Positions 1 through 9,303 are shown, counted from the stretch's first letter. The stretch: DNA of 64,000 bases from Leuconostoc gelidum subsp. gelidum KCTC 3527 (GCF_000166715.1 NZ_AEMI01000036.1:124001-188000), one strand, 5' to 3'. Notes: generated by a model not told the origin, from the sequence alone. Program-made: numbers and translations.

Positions 1-864
1 ATAAACCCAACAGTTGGAACAATTATAAAGGCAAATGTGACAGATGAAAATGATCGTTATTTTTTTGCTCAAGTGGATGGTCATACCTATGAAATTGATA
101 AGTTAGAACTTGAAAAATCATTAAAAATAGGTGGTTTCGTAACAGGATTTGCTTATGAAAATGAAAATCATAAGTTTCAGATAACAAAGCAACTGCCTAC
201 GGTACAAAAAGATGTCTATGGTTGGGGAACGGTTGTCGCTAATCGTCATGACTTAGGCGTTTTTGTAGCTATCGGCTTGCCCAATAAAGACTTAGTTGTA
301 TCATTAGATGATTTACCAACAATTTCAACTTTGTGGCCACAAAAAGGTGATAAACTAATGTTGGCTATGAAAGAAGACAATAAGGGACGACTATGGGGTG
401 AAATTGCACAGCAACAAATTATTGATGCTGTTTCTCGTCGTGCACCTCAAGAATTGAAATCAAAAACAGTCAAAGCAACTGTTTATCGTAACAAAATAGC
501 GGGTACGTTAGTCATAACAGACGAGTATTATCTTGGGTTTATTCATCCCTCGCAACGTGATGATGAGCCACGTTTGGGACAAGTTGTTGACGCGCGTGTC
601 ATTGGTGTACGTGAGGATGGGGCGCTTAATTTGTCGTTAAAGCCTTTGGCATATAAAACGATGGACGAAGATGCACAATTTTTGTTATTGCAATTGCAAC
701 GTCGCGCTGACCATTTTTTGCCATTTAATGATAAAAGTAACCCAGAAGCGATTAAAAAGCAATTTGGATTTAGCAAAAGTCAATTTAAAAGAGCATTGGG
801 ACATTTATATAAAGGCCGTGTCATAGAACAAGTTGATGATGGCATTAAATTAATTGAGGAATAA
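1..864 (+). CDS. cvfB: CvfB-type S1 RNA-binding protein, 5' end outside window
   Basis: The frame is open from base 1 (reading I-N-P-T-V-G-T-I-I-K), so the true start lies upstream of the window; the GTG at 37 is an internal codon. About 287 residues are visible. The layout fits the CvfB/YitL family: OB/S1-like RNA-binding modules (a clear one near residues 150-215, containing YLGFIHPSQ and GALNLSLKP) followed by a C-terminal winged-helix segment (FGFSKSQFKRALGHLYKGRVIEQ). Family members bind RNA and influence virulence or stress gene expression in other Firmicutes; the role here is inferred. The stop codon shares one base with the xerD start, suggesting co-transcription. Confidence 0.85.
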   Translation: MNPTVGTIIKANVTDENDRYFFAQVDGHTYEIDKLELEKSLKIGGFVTGFAYENENHKFQITKQLPTVQKDVYGWGTVVANRHDLGVFVAIGLPNKDLVVSLDDLPTISTLWPQKGDKLMLAMKEDNKGRLWGEIAQQQIIDAVSRRAPQELKSKTVKATVYRNKIAGTLVITDEYYLGFIHPSQRDDEPRLGQVVDARVIGVREDGALNLSLKPLAYKTMDEDAQFLLLQLQRRADHFLPFNDKSNPEAIKKQFGFSKSQFKRALGHLYKGRVIEQVDDGIKLIEE

Positions 865-1760
865 TGACACATAAAATAGATAATGCGATTGCTGATTATT
901 TACATTACATACGCATTGAGCGTGGACTATCAGATAATACGATTAAAAGCTACCACCAAGATCTACAGCAATTTGCGTTTTATGTGACAACCCAAAAATT
1001 ACAATTAAATGATATTGACCATATTGTCATATTGACTTGGTTGAACAATTTACGCGAGCAGGGTAAGTCAAATAACTCAGTTATTCGTATGGTGACGTCA
1101 TTACGTAAATTCTTTGGTTATTTATTGCAAGAAGGACTTATTTTGCACAATCCAATGACAGATGTTAGACCACCCAAAAAAGCTGAACACTTACCATCTG
1201 TGTTAACTGTTGCAGAAATTGATGCTTTGTTAGCGGTACCAACTGAAACAACACCTTTGGGCGTGCGTAATCGAACCCTGATTGAAGTACTGTATGCTAC
1301 TGGCTTACGTGTGAGCGAACTGGTAAATTTAAAGATGAGTGATTTACATCTGCAACTTGGTTTAATTCAAACAATTGGAAAGGGCGACAAAGAACGTATT
1401 ATTCCAATTGGCGAAGTTGCTGCTGATTGGTTAGGAAAATATTTTTCTAATAGCCGATTGTTGTTATTAAAAGGTGGTGAGTCACCTTTTGTTTTTTTAA
1501 ATGATCGTGGTAACCAACTGAGTCGACAGGGTGTTTGGAAAATTATTAAAAAATTAGTTTTGTTAGCAGGTATTAATAAAGATGTTTCGCCGCACACATT
1601 ACGTCATTCGTTTGCTACGCATATCTTGGAAAATGGTGCGGATTTACGAATTGTGCAAGAATTGTTGGGACATGCAGATATTTCGACGACACAAATTTAC
1701 ACACATATTTCCAAAAAAAGGCTGAGTGAAGTGTATGATAATTTTCATCCACGCGCATAA
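864..1760 (+). CDS. xerD: Tyrosine recombinase XerD
   Basis: 298 residues, the normal XerC/D length. An N-terminal SAM-like core-binding domain covers about residues 1-100. The catalytic domain carries the R-K-H-R-H-Y set: Arg in ATGLRVSEL, Lys in GKGDKERIIPIG, HTLRHSFATH, LLGH, and the nucleophile Tyr in TTQIYTHISKKRL. The ending NFHPRA is typical of Firmicutes XerD rather than XerC. The protein resolves chromosome dimers at dif with XerC during division. It overlaps the upstream gene by one base and precedes the ribT-scpAB genes, a standard lactobacillal arrangement that groups chromosome-segregation functions. Confidence 0.93.
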   Translation: MTHKIDNAIADYLHYIRIERGLSDNTIKSYHQDLQQFAFYVTTQKLQLNDIDHIVILTWLNNLREQGKSNNSVIRMVTSLRKFFGYLLQEGLILHNPMTDVRPPKKAEHLPSVLTVAEIDALLAVPTETTPLGVRNRTLIEVLYATGLRVSELVNLKMSDLHLQLGLIQTIGKGDKERIIPIGEVAADWLGKYFSNSRLLLLKGGESPFVFLNDRGNQLSRQGVWKIIKKLVLLAGINKDVSPHTLRHSFATHILENGADLRIVQELLGHADISTTQIYTHISKKRLSEVYDNFHPRA

Positions 1761-1788
1761 TTTTCACGACGAAAATGCAGGAGAAACA

Positions 1789-2157
1789 ATGCTAACACAG
1801 GTTAGAAACGACAATCAGAAAACAGTTATGGGTATTTTGTCATTGTTACCAGGACTGCGAGAATTATCTCATTTGAACGCAGAAATTGCTTGGTACAATG
1901 ATCGTGACACACGCCTTTTGTATATTTGGCAAAGCGATAGCCGTGTGCAAGGCGTTTTAGGGGTTGAACTATTACCACAAGAAATTGCCCTGATCCGACA
2001 CGTGGCCTTAACACCGGAATCTCGAACAGCCGCAAATTATTTTGCGATGTTATCAGAATTTCAAAACCAAAATCAAACGGCATTTGTTATGGGGACGTTG
2101 GATAATCAAAAATTAATTAATAAATGGAGAAAGTCGTCATCGGAACACATAGTTTAA
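1789..2157 (+). CDS. ribT: RibT-like protein (GNAT-type fold)
   Basis: 122 residues from ATG 1789, chosen because AGGAG at 1779-1783 lies just upstream; an in-frame start at 1726 would overlap xerD and has no ribosome-binding site. The segment VLGVELLPQEIALIRHVALTPESR resembles the small N-acetyltransferase-like RibT proteins found between xerD and scpA in lactobacilli and at the end of the rib operon in Bacillus. The biochemical role is not established; despite the name there is no evidence of reductase activity. The 3' end overlaps scpA by 34 bases. Confidence 0.65.
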   Translation: MLTQVRNDNQKTVMGILSLLPGLRELSHLNAEIAWYNDRDTRLLYIWQSDSRVQGVLGVELLPQEIALIRHVALTPESRTAANYFAMLSEFQNQNQTAFVMGTLDNQKLINKWRKSSSEHIV

Positions 2158-2900
2158 CAATTAAATTAAGTGATTTTGAAGGGCCACTGGATCTACTGCT
2201 ACATTTAATTAAGAAATCAGAGATGGATATTTTTGATTTACAGATTGCCAAAATTACGGAACAATACTTAGTATTTATTCATGAACAAAAAAAAATGCAA
2301 TTAGATGTTGCAAGTGAGTATCTTGTCATGGCAGCGACCCTAGTGCAAATCAAGTCGGCTGACTTGTTACCTCAAGAAACTTTTGAAGAAAATTTCGTTG
2401 AAGAATCATATTTTGATCCGCGTGAAGAACTAATGGCGCAATTGCTGACTTATAAGCAGTTTCAAGTAGCCAGTGATCAATTGCGTGAACGCGAGAAACA
2501 GCATCAGCAATCATTTGCTAGATTACCTTTGTTACCACCAAATGATATCAAATTAGAAACAAAGTTAGCACCTGGGCTTGGATTAATTGATCTACAAACT
2601 GCTTTTGCGCATTTATTAAAGAAAAAAAAGCAACAAAAACCTATTAGTCGGCGCGTTATCAGTGAAAAATATACTATGGCGATAGCCATTAAGAACATAA
2701 GACAACGCTTTTTAGCTCAAAAAATCGGGGACATGATGACCTTTGATTCATTGTTTGATCATGTTTATGATCGTGAGCCGTTGGTAATGACTTTTTTAGC
2801 TTTACTTGAAATGGCTAAAGAAGATAAAGTATCATTACATCAAGAAGATGCACAGTCAGAAATATTTTTAAAAATTGAAAAGTTGGACGATAATGAATAA
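2124..2900 (+). CDS. scpA: Segregation and condensation protein A
   Basis: 258 residues. The kleisin N-terminal signature is clear: LSDFEGPLDLLLHLIKKSEMDIFDL near residues 11-35, then VASEYLVMAATLVQIKSADLLP. The C-terminal winged-helix part (DSLFDHVYDREPLVMTFLALLEMA) contacts SMC. ScpA bridges the SMC heads together with ScpB in the condensin complex that organises newly replicated DNA. The start lies inside the end of ribT and the stop overlaps scpB by 8 bases, implying translational coupling within one operon. Confidence 0.93.
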   Translation: MEKVVIGTHSLTIKLSDFEGPLDLLLHLIKKSEMDIFDLQIAKITEQYLVFIHEQKKMQLDVASEYLVMAATLVQIKSADLLPQETFEENFVEESYFDPREELMAQLLTYKQFQVASDQLREREKQHQQSFARLPLLPPNDIKLETKLAPGLGLIDLQTAFAHLLKKKKQQKPISRRVISEKYTMAIAIKNIRQRFLAQKIGDMMTFDSLFDHVYDREPLVMTFLALLEMAKEDKVSLHQEDAQSEIFLKIEKLDDNE

Positions 2901-3495
2901 TCTAGCTCAAGTAGAGGCCTTGTTATTTGTAGCAGGAGATGAAGGTATTAAAATTGAAGATATCTGTCAGATGACACAATTTGATAAGTCAGCTGTGATT
3001 ACTTTGATTGATGAGTTAGCAACAAATTATGCTAACAATTTAAATAGTGCTTTAGAGATTCGAGAATCAGATGGGGCTTATCGCTTAGTCACAAAGCCAG
3101 AACTTGGTGCCACTGTGAAAGGCTATTTTGATGCACCGCTAAATGCTACCTTGTCGCAAGCACAATTAGAAACACTAGTAATTGTTGCCTATAAACAGCC
3201 TATAACGCGTGTTGAAATTGATCAAATCCGTGGCGTGCAGTCTTCTGGAACATTACAAAAATTAGCACTACGCCAATTAATTGTAGCGACGGGGCGAAAA
3301 GATGAACCAGGTAGACCAATCATGTATGGTACGACGACTGAATTTTTAGACTATTTTGGGCTAAAAAAACTAGCAGAGTTACCACCCTTACCAGATTTTG
3401 ACACATTGGAAATTGGCGATGAGGGTGGCGAGTTATTTACCAGCGCGTTTGAAGCACGCGTGGCAGAAACGGAAGAAGAGAATAAACATGTCTGA
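2893..3495 (+). CDS. scpB: Segregation and condensation protein B
   Basis: 200 residues from ATG 2893; a TTG at 2875 in the same frame was rejected because MNNLAQVEALLFVAGDEGI is the normal family N-terminus. Two winged-helix domains are expected; the conserved core LSQAQLETLVIVAYKQPITRVEIDQIRGV and the GRPIMYGTTTEFLDYFGL tail are both visible. ScpB binds ScpA in the SMC complex. It overlaps scpA (8 bases) and rluB (8 bases), so the three genes are tightly coupled. Confidence 0.93.
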   Translation: MNNLAQVEALLFVAGDEGIKIEDICQMTQFDKSAVITLIDELATNYANNLNSALEIRESDGAYRLVTKPELGATVKGYFDAPLNATLSQAQLETLVIVAYKQPITRVEIDQIRGVQSSGTLQKLALRQLIVATGRKDEPGRPIMYGTTTEFLDYFGLKKLAELPPLPDFDTLEIGDEGGELFTSAFEARVAETEEENKHV

Positions 3496-4237
3496 AGAAG
3501 CACAACGTTTACAAAAAATCATTGCACAAGCTGGGTTAGCATCACGGCGCGGCGCAGAAGAATTAATTGCCAAAGGGCGTGTGCAAGTTAATGGGCAGAC
3601 GGTTACTGAACTTGGTATGAAGGTTGAACCAAGCGACCATGTTGAAGTAGATGGTTCACCAATTGAGGGCCGTGAAAAATTGGTTTATTATTTATTAAAT
3701 AAACCGCGTGGTGTTGTAACAACTAACAATGATGAAAAAGGACGTCAGACAGTGATAGATCTTTTGGGTGATGTTAGTCAACGTGTTTATCCTATTGGCC
3801 GTTTAGACTATGATACAACTGGCGCTTTGTTATTGACCAACGATGGCGTAGTCGCTAATCAATTAATGCACCCAAAATCACGTGTAGATAAGGTCTATTT
3901 GGCTAAAGTTGAAGGTATAGCTACAGACGAAAAATTAGCGCCGTTGAAGCATGGCGTAGTCATTAAAGGTCGTAAAACAGCACCCGCACGGGTAGCAATT
4001 GAACGGGTTGACAAGGATAAAAAAACAAGTATGGTTCGTGTCATTATTCATGAAGGTCGTAACCATCAAATTAAAAACATGTTACAAAAGGTTCATCTGC
4101 CAGTTGTCAAACTGACGCGTGAACAGTACGCTTTTTTTGATTTAACCGGCTTGCAATCTGGTGAATATCGCAAATTGACAGGTGCTGAAGTGAGACGATT
4201 AAAAGCAGAAGATTATAAAAATTATCGTAGAAAGTAA
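3488..4237 (+). CDS. rluB: Ribosomal large-subunit pseudouridine synthase B
   Basis: 249 residues from ATG 3488, which begins MSEEAQRLQKIIAQAGLASRR; an upstream in-frame start at 3398 lies deep in scpB and adds non-family sequence. An S4 RNA-binding domain (about residues 8-65) precedes the RsuA/RluB catalytic domain. The GRLDYDTTGALLLTNDG motif holds the catalytic Asp. The enzyme modifies 23S rRNA, by family near position 2605. It is the last gene of the overlapping xerD-scpAB run; an independent promoter for ribU follows at once. Confidence 0.92.
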   Translation: MSEEAQRLQKIIAQAGLASRRGAEELIAKGRVQVNGQTVTELGMKVEPSDHVEVDGSPIEGREKLVYYLLNKPRGVVTTNNDEKGRQTVIDLLGDVSQRVYPIGRLDYDTTGALLLTNDGVVANQLMHPKSRVDKVYLAKVEGIATDEKLAPLKHGVVIKGRKTAPARVAIERVDKDKKTSMVRVIIHEGRNHQIKNMLQKVHLPVVKLTREQYAFFDLTGLQSGEYRKLTGAEVRRLKAEDYKNYRRK

Positions 4238-4241
4238 TTAG

Positions 4242-4270
4242 TTGTTTTTAATTTATATATTTGATACAAT
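4242..4270 (+). promoter_or_regulatory. Promoter of the ribU riboswitch transcript
   Basis: TTGTTT at 4242-4247 and TACAAT at 4265-4270 are separated by 17 bp, a good sigma-A type promoter. Transcription would begin near 4277, about ten bases before the FMN aptamer. Confidence 0.7.
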
Positions 4271-4285
4271 AATAAAAATTGAATA

Positions 4286-4413
4286 AACTTCAGGGTCGGG
4301 TGTAAATCCCAACCGGCGGTGAGACATGCATGACATGGTAAGCCCGCGACCTGCGAAAGCAGTTGATCTGGTCAAAATCCGGAGCCGACCGTAAAGTCGG
4401 GTATAAAGAAGTT
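4286..4413 (+). ncRNA. FMN riboswitch (RFN element)
   Basis: All main RFN blocks are present in order: CTTCAGGGTCGGGTG, AATCCCAACCGGCGGTGA, AAGCCCGCGA, TGATCTGGT, AATCCGGAGCCGAC and a closing GAAG. The terminal P1 helix is formed by AACTTC (4286-4291) with GAAGTT (4408-4413). It sits in the leader of ribU, so FMN excess should switch off riboflavin uptake. The expression platform is the terminator hairpin downstream. Confidence 0.95.
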
Positions 4414-4429
4414 AAAAAAAAGAAAGTTG

Positions 4430-4473
4430 AAACTGCCTTTTTGTGCTACCCTGACAAATTGTGCAGTTTTTTT
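4430..4473 (+). terminator. Riboswitch-controlled intrinsic terminator
   Basis: AAACTGC (4430-4436) pairs with GCAGTTT (4463-4469) followed by a T-run. TTTGT and ACAAA inside can extend the stem. Its loop holds ACCCTGA (4448-4454), an exact complement of TCAGGGT (4290-4296) in the 5' part of the aptamer. This gives a plausible antiterminator that forms only when FMN is absent. Confidence 0.8.
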
Positions 4474-4485
4474 GAGGTTTAAAAT

Positions 4486-5073
4486 ATGTCTACAGCTACA
4501 ACAACACGAACACAGAAATTAACATTGATTGCGATATTAAGTGCGATATCATTTGGCTTAATGTTATTTCCACAAGTGCCAATTATTCCTGGTGCCAGTT
4601 TTTTAAAGTTAGACTTTTCGATTGTTCCGATCATTATTGCTGGTTATTGGATTGATATTTCGGCAGCCATGTGGACAGTTGTTTTGCGAACACTATTAAA
4701 ATTAATTTTGGCAAATGAAGGGGTCAACACCTACTTAGGACTACCAGTTAACTTAGTTGCTGTGGTTGTTTTTTCTGTTATTATGCTGTGGGTAATGCCG
4801 TATGTCTCATCGAAAAATATTGGCAGAAGCCTATTAGCAATTTTATTGGCAACAATAGGTATGACAGGATCAGCAGTTATAATGAACTGGTTTGTTGCAG
4901 TACCACTGTATGCACAATTTGCGAATTTCAACATTGCAAAAATCATTGGATTGAGCCGCTACTTTATTGCTATGGTGTTACCGTTTAATTTGATACAAGG
5001 TATTGTTTGGGGAGGTGTGAGCTTAATTGTATTATCAATAGTAAAACCACTTCAAAATAAATTGACTTCTTAA
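4486..5073 (+). CDS. ribU: Riboflavin transporter RibU, ECF S-component
   Basis: 195 residues with about six hydrophobic segments, the size and topology of ECF S-components. The early KLTLIAILSAISFGLMLFPQ and the LDFSIVPIIIAGYW segment match the RibU family. It binds riboflavin and works with the EcfA-A'-T energising module, which is not encoded here. The FMN riboswitch directly upstream is strong independent support. No rib biosynthetic gene is in the window, consistent with reliance on uptake, though that cannot be proved from here. Confidence 0.92.
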   Translation: MSTATTTRTQKLTLIAILSAISFGLMLFPQVPIIPGASFLKLDFSIVPIIIAGYWIDISAAMWTVVLRTLLKLILANEGVNTYLGLPVNLVAVVVFSVIMLWVMPYVSSKNIGRSLLAILLATIGMTGSAVIMNWFVAVPLYAQFANFNIAKIIGLSRYFIAMVLPFNLIQGIVWGGVSLIVLSIVKPLQNKLTS

Positions 5074-5101
5074 TAAAACATTATAAACACGGAAGAGTTC
5101 A

Positions 5102-5129
5102 TTGTGGTAAAATTTTAAGTGAATATACT
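5102..5129 (+). promoter_or_regulatory. Probable promoter of the LysM-protein gene
   Basis: TTGTGG (5102-5107) and TATACT (5124-5129) with a 16-bp spacer. The likely transcription start is about 12 bases before the GTGGAGG ribosome-binding region. Confidence 0.55.
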
Positions 5130-5149
5130 ATAGTGGAGGTCGTTATATA

Positions 5150-5698
5150 ATGAACGATTTTGATCCGAGTAACATGAGCCGAGTGGCTAAGAATAAAAAG
5201 AAAAAAATAGAACCAAAATTTGCCCGTGAAACAGAGAAAAAAACAAGTGAGCATAAAGGTTTGCGAATAGTTTTGATCATATTAGCATTCGCTATTTTGG
5301 CTAGTGTCCCTGTGTATGGTTCTTGGGCTAATAAAAAAGAACCACAGAAGCAGACGGCAACTTCTGTGAGTCGTAAAATGTCATCAACCGTTGTGAAAGC
5401 AACAACCTCTTCAGAAAGTCAATCTGAAGAACCCTCAAGTTCGGAAACAGTATCAAGTAGTACTGAACCGAGTTCTGAAGTTAGTTCGACACCGTCATCT
5501 AGTGAAGCAGTAAGTAGTAGTGCAGCAGATACTGCCTCTAGTGTGGCAGGACAGACAGCAGTGCTTGGCGCTAGCCAGACATTGTATAATTTTGCTATTA
5601 CCCATGGTATGACGACAGATCAAGTCGTTGCACTAAACCCTGGATTGACAGTTGGCAATTACACACAATACTCAGGAAGAGATCTTAATATTCAATAA
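5150..5698 (+). CDS. Membrane-anchored LysM domain protein
   Basis: 182 residues in three parts. A short lysine-rich cytoplasmic N-terminus ([10 protein letters not shown]) precedes a single transmembrane helix at about residues 38-60 ([20 protein letters not shown]). A Ser/Thr-rich extracellular linker covers roughly residues 75-135. The C-terminal LysM module has the typical [23 protein letters not shown] core. LysM binds N-acetylglucosamine in peptidoglycan, so the protein probably tethers to the cell wall. No catalytic domain is present. It has its own promoter and a strong ribosome-binding site (GTGGAGG), and stops 14 bases before cmk. Confidence 0.85.
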   Translation: MNDFDPSNMSRVAKNKKKKIEPKFARETEKKTSEHKGLRIVLIILAFAILASVPVYGSWANKKEPQKQTATSVSRKMSSTVVKATTSSESQSEEPSSSETVSSSTEPSSEVSSTPSSSEAVSSSAADTASSVAGQTAVLGASQTLYNFAITHGMTTDQVVALNPGLTVGNYTQYSGRDLNIQ

Positions 5699-5711
5699 TT
5701 TAGAGGAAACT

Positions 5712-6389
5712 ATGACAGAAAATTTTCAAGTAGCAATTGATGGACCAGCATCAGCAGGTAAGTCAACAATTGCTAAAATATTGGCAACGGACTTTAAATA
5801 TGTCTACGTTGACACTGGTGCAATGTATCGTACTATTACGTTAGCAGCCAATAAAGCAGGGTTAGCTTATGAAGATGAGAAAAAAATCATAGCATTATTG
5901 CCCAAAATAACTATCCGATTTGAACCTGATCCATTTATGCAACGTGTTTTTTTGAACGATGAAGAAGTTACTGATGATATTCGATCAACTGAGATCACTA
6001 ATAATGTCTCATTGGTTTCATCATATGCGGCTATTCGTGAAGATTTAGTCAAAAGGCAACGAAACATCGCAGATAGTCAAAATGTCATTATGGACGGGCG
6101 AGATATTGGTACCACAGTATTACCTAATGCCCAGGTTAAAATATTTTTAGTTGCTAGCGTATCAGAACGAGCCGAACGACGGTATAAAGAAAATATTGCT
6201 AAAGGTATGACGACAAATTTAGCAGATTTAAAGGCAGATATTGAATTGCGTGATTACAAAGATTCTCATCGTAAAATTAGCCCATTAGTACAAGCTAAAG
6301 ATGCAATTTTGGTTGATACAACGGGTCAAAAAATTGAAGATGTTGTATCTGAAATCACTAAAATCATTAAGAATAATCAATATCAATAA
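5712..6389 (+). CDS. cmk: Cytidylate kinase
   Basis: 225 residues from ATG 5712, preceded by AGAGG. In-frame codons upstream from 5652 overlap the LysM gene and are not family sequence. The P-loop [11 protein letters not shown] is at about residues 8-18, followed by VDTGAMYRT and the DGRDIGT CMP-binding motif. The enzyme phosphorylates CMP and dCMP with ATP. Its position just before rpsA is conserved in many bacteria. A strong intrinsic terminator 4 bases after the stop separates the two genes here. Confidence 0.96.
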   Translation: MTENFQVAIDGPASAGKSTIAKILATDFKYVYVDTGAMYRTITLAANKAGLAYEDEKKIIALLPKITIRFEPDPFMQRVFLNDEEVTDDIRSTEITNNVSLVSSYAAIREDLVKRQRNIADSQNVIMDGRDIGTTVLPNAQVKIFLVASVSERAERRYKENIAKGMTTNLADLKADIELRDYKDSHRKISPLVQAKDAILVDTTGQKIEDVVSEITKIIKNNQYQ

Positions 6390-6392
6390 TTT

Positions 6393-6415
6393 ACAGCGTG
6401 AAAACGCTGTTTTTT
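6393..6415 (+). terminator. Intrinsic terminator after cmk
   Basis: ACAGCGT (6393-6399) and ACGCTGT (6404-6410) pair perfectly around a GAAA tetraloop and run into TTTTTT. Confidence 0.9.
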
Positions 6416-6484
6416 ACTATACAAGAGCGGACTATTCTGGTAAACTATATTCATAGTGTAAATTGTAGGAGGACGTTAGACGTC

Positions 6485-7678
6485 ATGAGTGAAACAAACA
6501 ACGAGTTCTTAGCAGCTCTCGAAAGCGCAGCAGATCAAATTAAGGTGGGAGATGTTGTTATAGGTGAACTTCTAGCCATTGACAACGATAACCAAGCAGT
6601 AGTTGGTTTGCCTACCGGTGAAGAAGGAGTTGTGCCAGCACGTGAGTACTCAGACGATCGTAACATCAACCTGGCAGACGAATTGAAAATTGGTGACAGT
6701 ATTGAAGCTGTCGTTATTTCTAATGTGACAAGTGACAAAGAAGGCGTGGCCTATTTGTTATCAAAGAAGCGTTTAGATGCGCGAAAGGCATGGGAAAACT
6801 TGAGCTTCGGCGAAGGCGATACAGTTGATGCCAAAGTTATCAACGCCGTTCGTGGTGGTTTGATTGTCGATGTAAATGGTGTTCGTGGTTTTGTGCCAGC
6901 ATCAATGGTTGCAGAACGCTTTGTTTCTGATTTAAACCAGTTCCGAAATAAAGATATTAAAGCACAAGTTATCGAAATTGATCCTGCTAATGCACGATTG
7001 ATTTTGTCACGTAAGGCTGTTGCAGCTCAAGAACGTGCTGCACAGTTGGCTGAAATATTCAGTAAGTTGTCAGTTGGCGAAGTTGTTGAAGGAACTGTTG
7101 CACGTTTGACAGACTTTGGTGCCTTTGTTGATTTAGGTGGTGTAGATGGTTTGGTTCACGTTTCAGAAATCTCACATGATCGTGTCAAAAACCCTGCAGA
7201 TGTTTTGACAAAGGGTGATAAAGTCAATGTTAAAATTTTGGCTTTGGATACTGAAAAGGGTCGTATTTCGTTGTCAATTAAAGCAACACAACGTGGACCT
7301 TGGGATGAAGCAGCAGAACAAATTGCTGCTGGTGCAGTTCTTGAAGGTACAGTTAAGCGCGTAAAAGATTTTGGTGCCTTTGTTGAAATTTTGCCTGGTA
7401 TTGAAGGACTTGTCCACGTATCACAAATTTCAAACAAGCGTATTGAAAACCCTTCAGAAGTTTTGAAGTCAGGTGACACGGTACAAGTTAAAGTGTTGGA
7501 TATTAAACCAGCAGAAGAACGTATTTCATTATCAATGAAAGCATTGGAAGAAAAGCCACAACGTGAAGATCGTCGTGGAAACGATGGCGCAGCTTCACGT
7601 GCAGATATTGCTGCTTATAAGCAACATGGGGATGACTCAGGTGCGACATTGGGCGACATTTTCGGTGATAAGTTGTAA
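6485..7678 (+). CDS. rpsA: 30S ribosomal protein S1 homologue
   Basis: 397 residues from ATG 6485, with AGGAGG at 6467-6472; the open frame upstream to 6398 is untranslated leader. Four S1 RNA-binding domains are visible at roughly residues 20-90, 105-175, 190-260 and 275-345. The last two repeat the patterns LTDFGAFVDLGGVDGLVHVSEIS and VKDFGAFVEILPGIEGLVHVSQIS. This four-domain form is typical of low-GC Gram-positives, shorter than the six-domain E. coli S1. It is expected to aid mRNA binding to the ribosome. The C-terminal tail after residue 350 is charged and low-complexity. Confidence 0.93.
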   Translation: MSETNNEFLAALESAADQIKVGDVVIGELLAIDNDNQAVVGLPTGEEGVVPAREYSDDRNINLADELKIGDSIEAVVISNVTSDKEGVAYLLSKKRLDARKAWENLSFGEGDTVDAKVINAVRGGLIVDVNGVRGFVPASMVAERFVSDLNQFRNKDIKAQVIEIDPANARLILSRKAVAAQERAAQLAEIFSKLSVGEVVEGTVARLTDFGAFVDLGGVDGLVHVSEISHDRVKNPADVLTKGDKVNVKILALDTEKGRISLSIKATQRGPWDEAAEQIAAGAVLEGTVKRVKDFGAFVEILPGIEGLVHVSQISNKRIENPSEVLKSGDTVQVKVLDIKPAEERISLSMKALEEKPQREDRRGNDGAASRADIAAYKQHGDDSGATLGDIFGDKL

Positions 7679-7686
7679 TATGAGCT

Positions 7687-7720
7687 AAAAAAGAGCTGGA
7701 TTTCCAGTTCTTTTATTTTT
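7687..7720 (+). terminator. Intrinsic terminator after rpsA
   Basis: AAGAGCTGG (7691-7699) pairs with CCAGTTCTT (7704-7712, one G-U) across a four-base loop. Upstream A's and downstream T's extend the hairpin. Confidence 0.88.
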
Positions 7721-7780
7721 GAAGAAAATTTGAGTGTGCATTATTGGCAGCACACGGTAAGAAAATAAGGAGGTGTCATT

Positions 7781-9094
7781 ATGGCAGCACCAGTAGTAGC
7801 AATTGTGGGACGACCAAACGTTGGTAAGTCAACAATATTTAATCGTATGGCAGGCGAGCGTATTGCGATAGTTGAAGATCAACCAGGGGTTACACGTGAC
7901 CGGTTGTACGCACCAGCAGAATGGTTGAATTATGAATTTCGAATGATTGATACCGGTGGTATTGAACTTGGGGATGCACCGTTTTTAGCTGAGATTCGGG
8001 CACAAGTAGAGTTGGCAATAGATGAAGCTGATGTGATTGTCATGATTACGTCTGGTCGTGAAGGTGTAACGTCAGCGGATGAAGTTGTTGCAAAAATGTT
8101 ATATAAAACTGATAAACCAGTAGTGTTAGCAATTAATAAAGTCGATAACCCTGAAATGCGACAAGATATTTATGATTTTTATTCGCTTGGGCTAGGCGAT
8201 CCGTTCCCAGTCTCTGGATCACATGGACTTGGTTTAGGTGATTTATTGGATGAAGTCGTTAAACATTTTCCAGATGAAGCAGCTGAACAAGAAGACGAAG
8301 GGGCGATTAAATTTAGTATTATTGGCCGACCAAACGTTGGAAAATCGTCTATTGTTAATGCCATGCTTGGTGAAGATCGTGTCATTGTTTCTAACATTGA
8401 AGGTACGACAAGAGATGCTATCGATTCTCGTTTTGTAACACCTGAAGGTGATGAGTTTATCATGGTTGATACAGCGGGTATGCGCAAACGTGGTAAGGTA
8501 TATGAGAATACTGAAAAATATTCTGTTATGCGTGCATTGAAAGCAATTGATAACAGTAATGTTATTTTGATGGTTATTGATGCTGAAGCGGGTATTCGGG
8601 AGCAAGACAAGCACGTAGCTGGTTTTGCACATGAAGCCGGACGAGCTATGATTATTGTTGTTAATAAATGGGATGCAGTTGAAAAAGATGATCACACGAT
8701 GAAAGAATTTGAAAACTTGATTCGTTCTGAGTTCAAGTTTTTAGATTATGCGCCAATTACCTTTGTTTCTGCAAAAACTGGTCAACGTTTAGATCGCTTA
8801 CCACAATTAGTGAAAGACGTTGATAATAATCATCGCAAACGAATTTCATCTTCTACTTTGAATGATGTTATTATGGATGCAATTGCTATTAATCCAACAC
8901 CATCTGACAATGGTCGCCGTTTACGTGTTTATTATGCGACACAAGTAGCAATTCAACCGCCAACGTTTGTTATTTTTGTTAACGATGTTGAATTGATGCA
9001 CTTTTCATATGAACGTTTCTTGGAAAATAAAATTCGTGAAGCCTTTGACTTCACAGGAACACCTATTAAATTAATTGTGCGCGCACGTAAATGA
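7781..9094 (+). CDS. der: Ribosome biogenesis GTPase Der (EngA)
   Basis: 437 residues with the hallmark two tandem GTPase domains. The first P-loop is [12 protein letters not shown] near residue 10 with NKVD later; the second is [12 protein letters not shown] near residue 183 with NKWD. A C-terminal KH-like domain follows ([26 protein letters not shown]). Der is needed for 50S subunit maturation. A strong AAGGAGG ribosome-binding site precedes ATG 7781. The gene is monocistronic by the flanking terminators. Confidence 0.97.
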   Translation: MAAPVVAIVGRPNVGKSTIFNRMAGERIAIVEDQPGVTRDRLYAPAEWLNYEFRMIDTGGIELGDAPFLAEIRAQVELAIDEADVIVMITSGREGVTSADEVVAKMLYKTDKPVVLAINKVDNPEMRQDIYDFYSLGLGDPFPVSGSHGLGLGDLLDEVVKHFPDEAAEQEDEGAIKFSIIGRPNVGKSSIVNAMLGEDRVIVSNIEGTTRDAIDSRFVTPEGDEFIMVDTAGMRKRGKVYENTEKYSVMRALKAIDNSNVILMVIDAEAGIREQDKHVAGFAHEAGRAMIIVVNKWDAVEKDDHTMKEFENLIRSEFKFLDYAPITFVSAKTGQRLDRLPQLVKDVDNNHRKRISSSTLNDVIMDAIAINPTPSDNGRRLRVYYATQVAIQPPTFVIFVNDVELMHFSYERFLENKIREAFDFTGTPIKLIVRARK

Positions 9095-9113
9095 TGAGTA
9101 GTTTTATCAAAAT

Positions 9114-9136
9114 GGGTATCGTCAGGATACTTTTTT
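9114..9136 (+). terminator. Probable terminator after der
   Basis: GTATC (9116-9120) pairs with GATAC (9126-9130); flanking G-T wobbles extend the stem before a TTTTTT tract. The stem is short. Confidence 0.6.
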
Positions 9137-9197
9137 GCATAAACATGATTTTTATGTAACAAAAAGATTACGAAACAGCGAAAACCCGCGTAAATAC

Positions 9198-9226
9198 TAC
9201 ACATTCAGGCTTTCTTATGGTATTCT
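9198..9226 (+). promoter_or_regulatory. Possible hup promoter
   Basis: TACACA (9198-9203) and TATTCT (9221-9226) spaced by 17 bp, with a start near 9233. The -35 match is partial (4 of 6). Confidence 0.4.
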
Positions 9227-9303
9227 AGTTACATGAAATAATGTTTCGACACATTTCAAGAAAACCGCTCGACGGTTAATAAATACTCCCAGGAGAAGCA
9301 AAA

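Noticed and set aside
8179-8695. Overlapping minus-strand ORFs of 143 and 150 codons opposite der
   Set aside because: Two frames open at once opposite a conserved GTPase reflect codon bias of der; neither shows family features.
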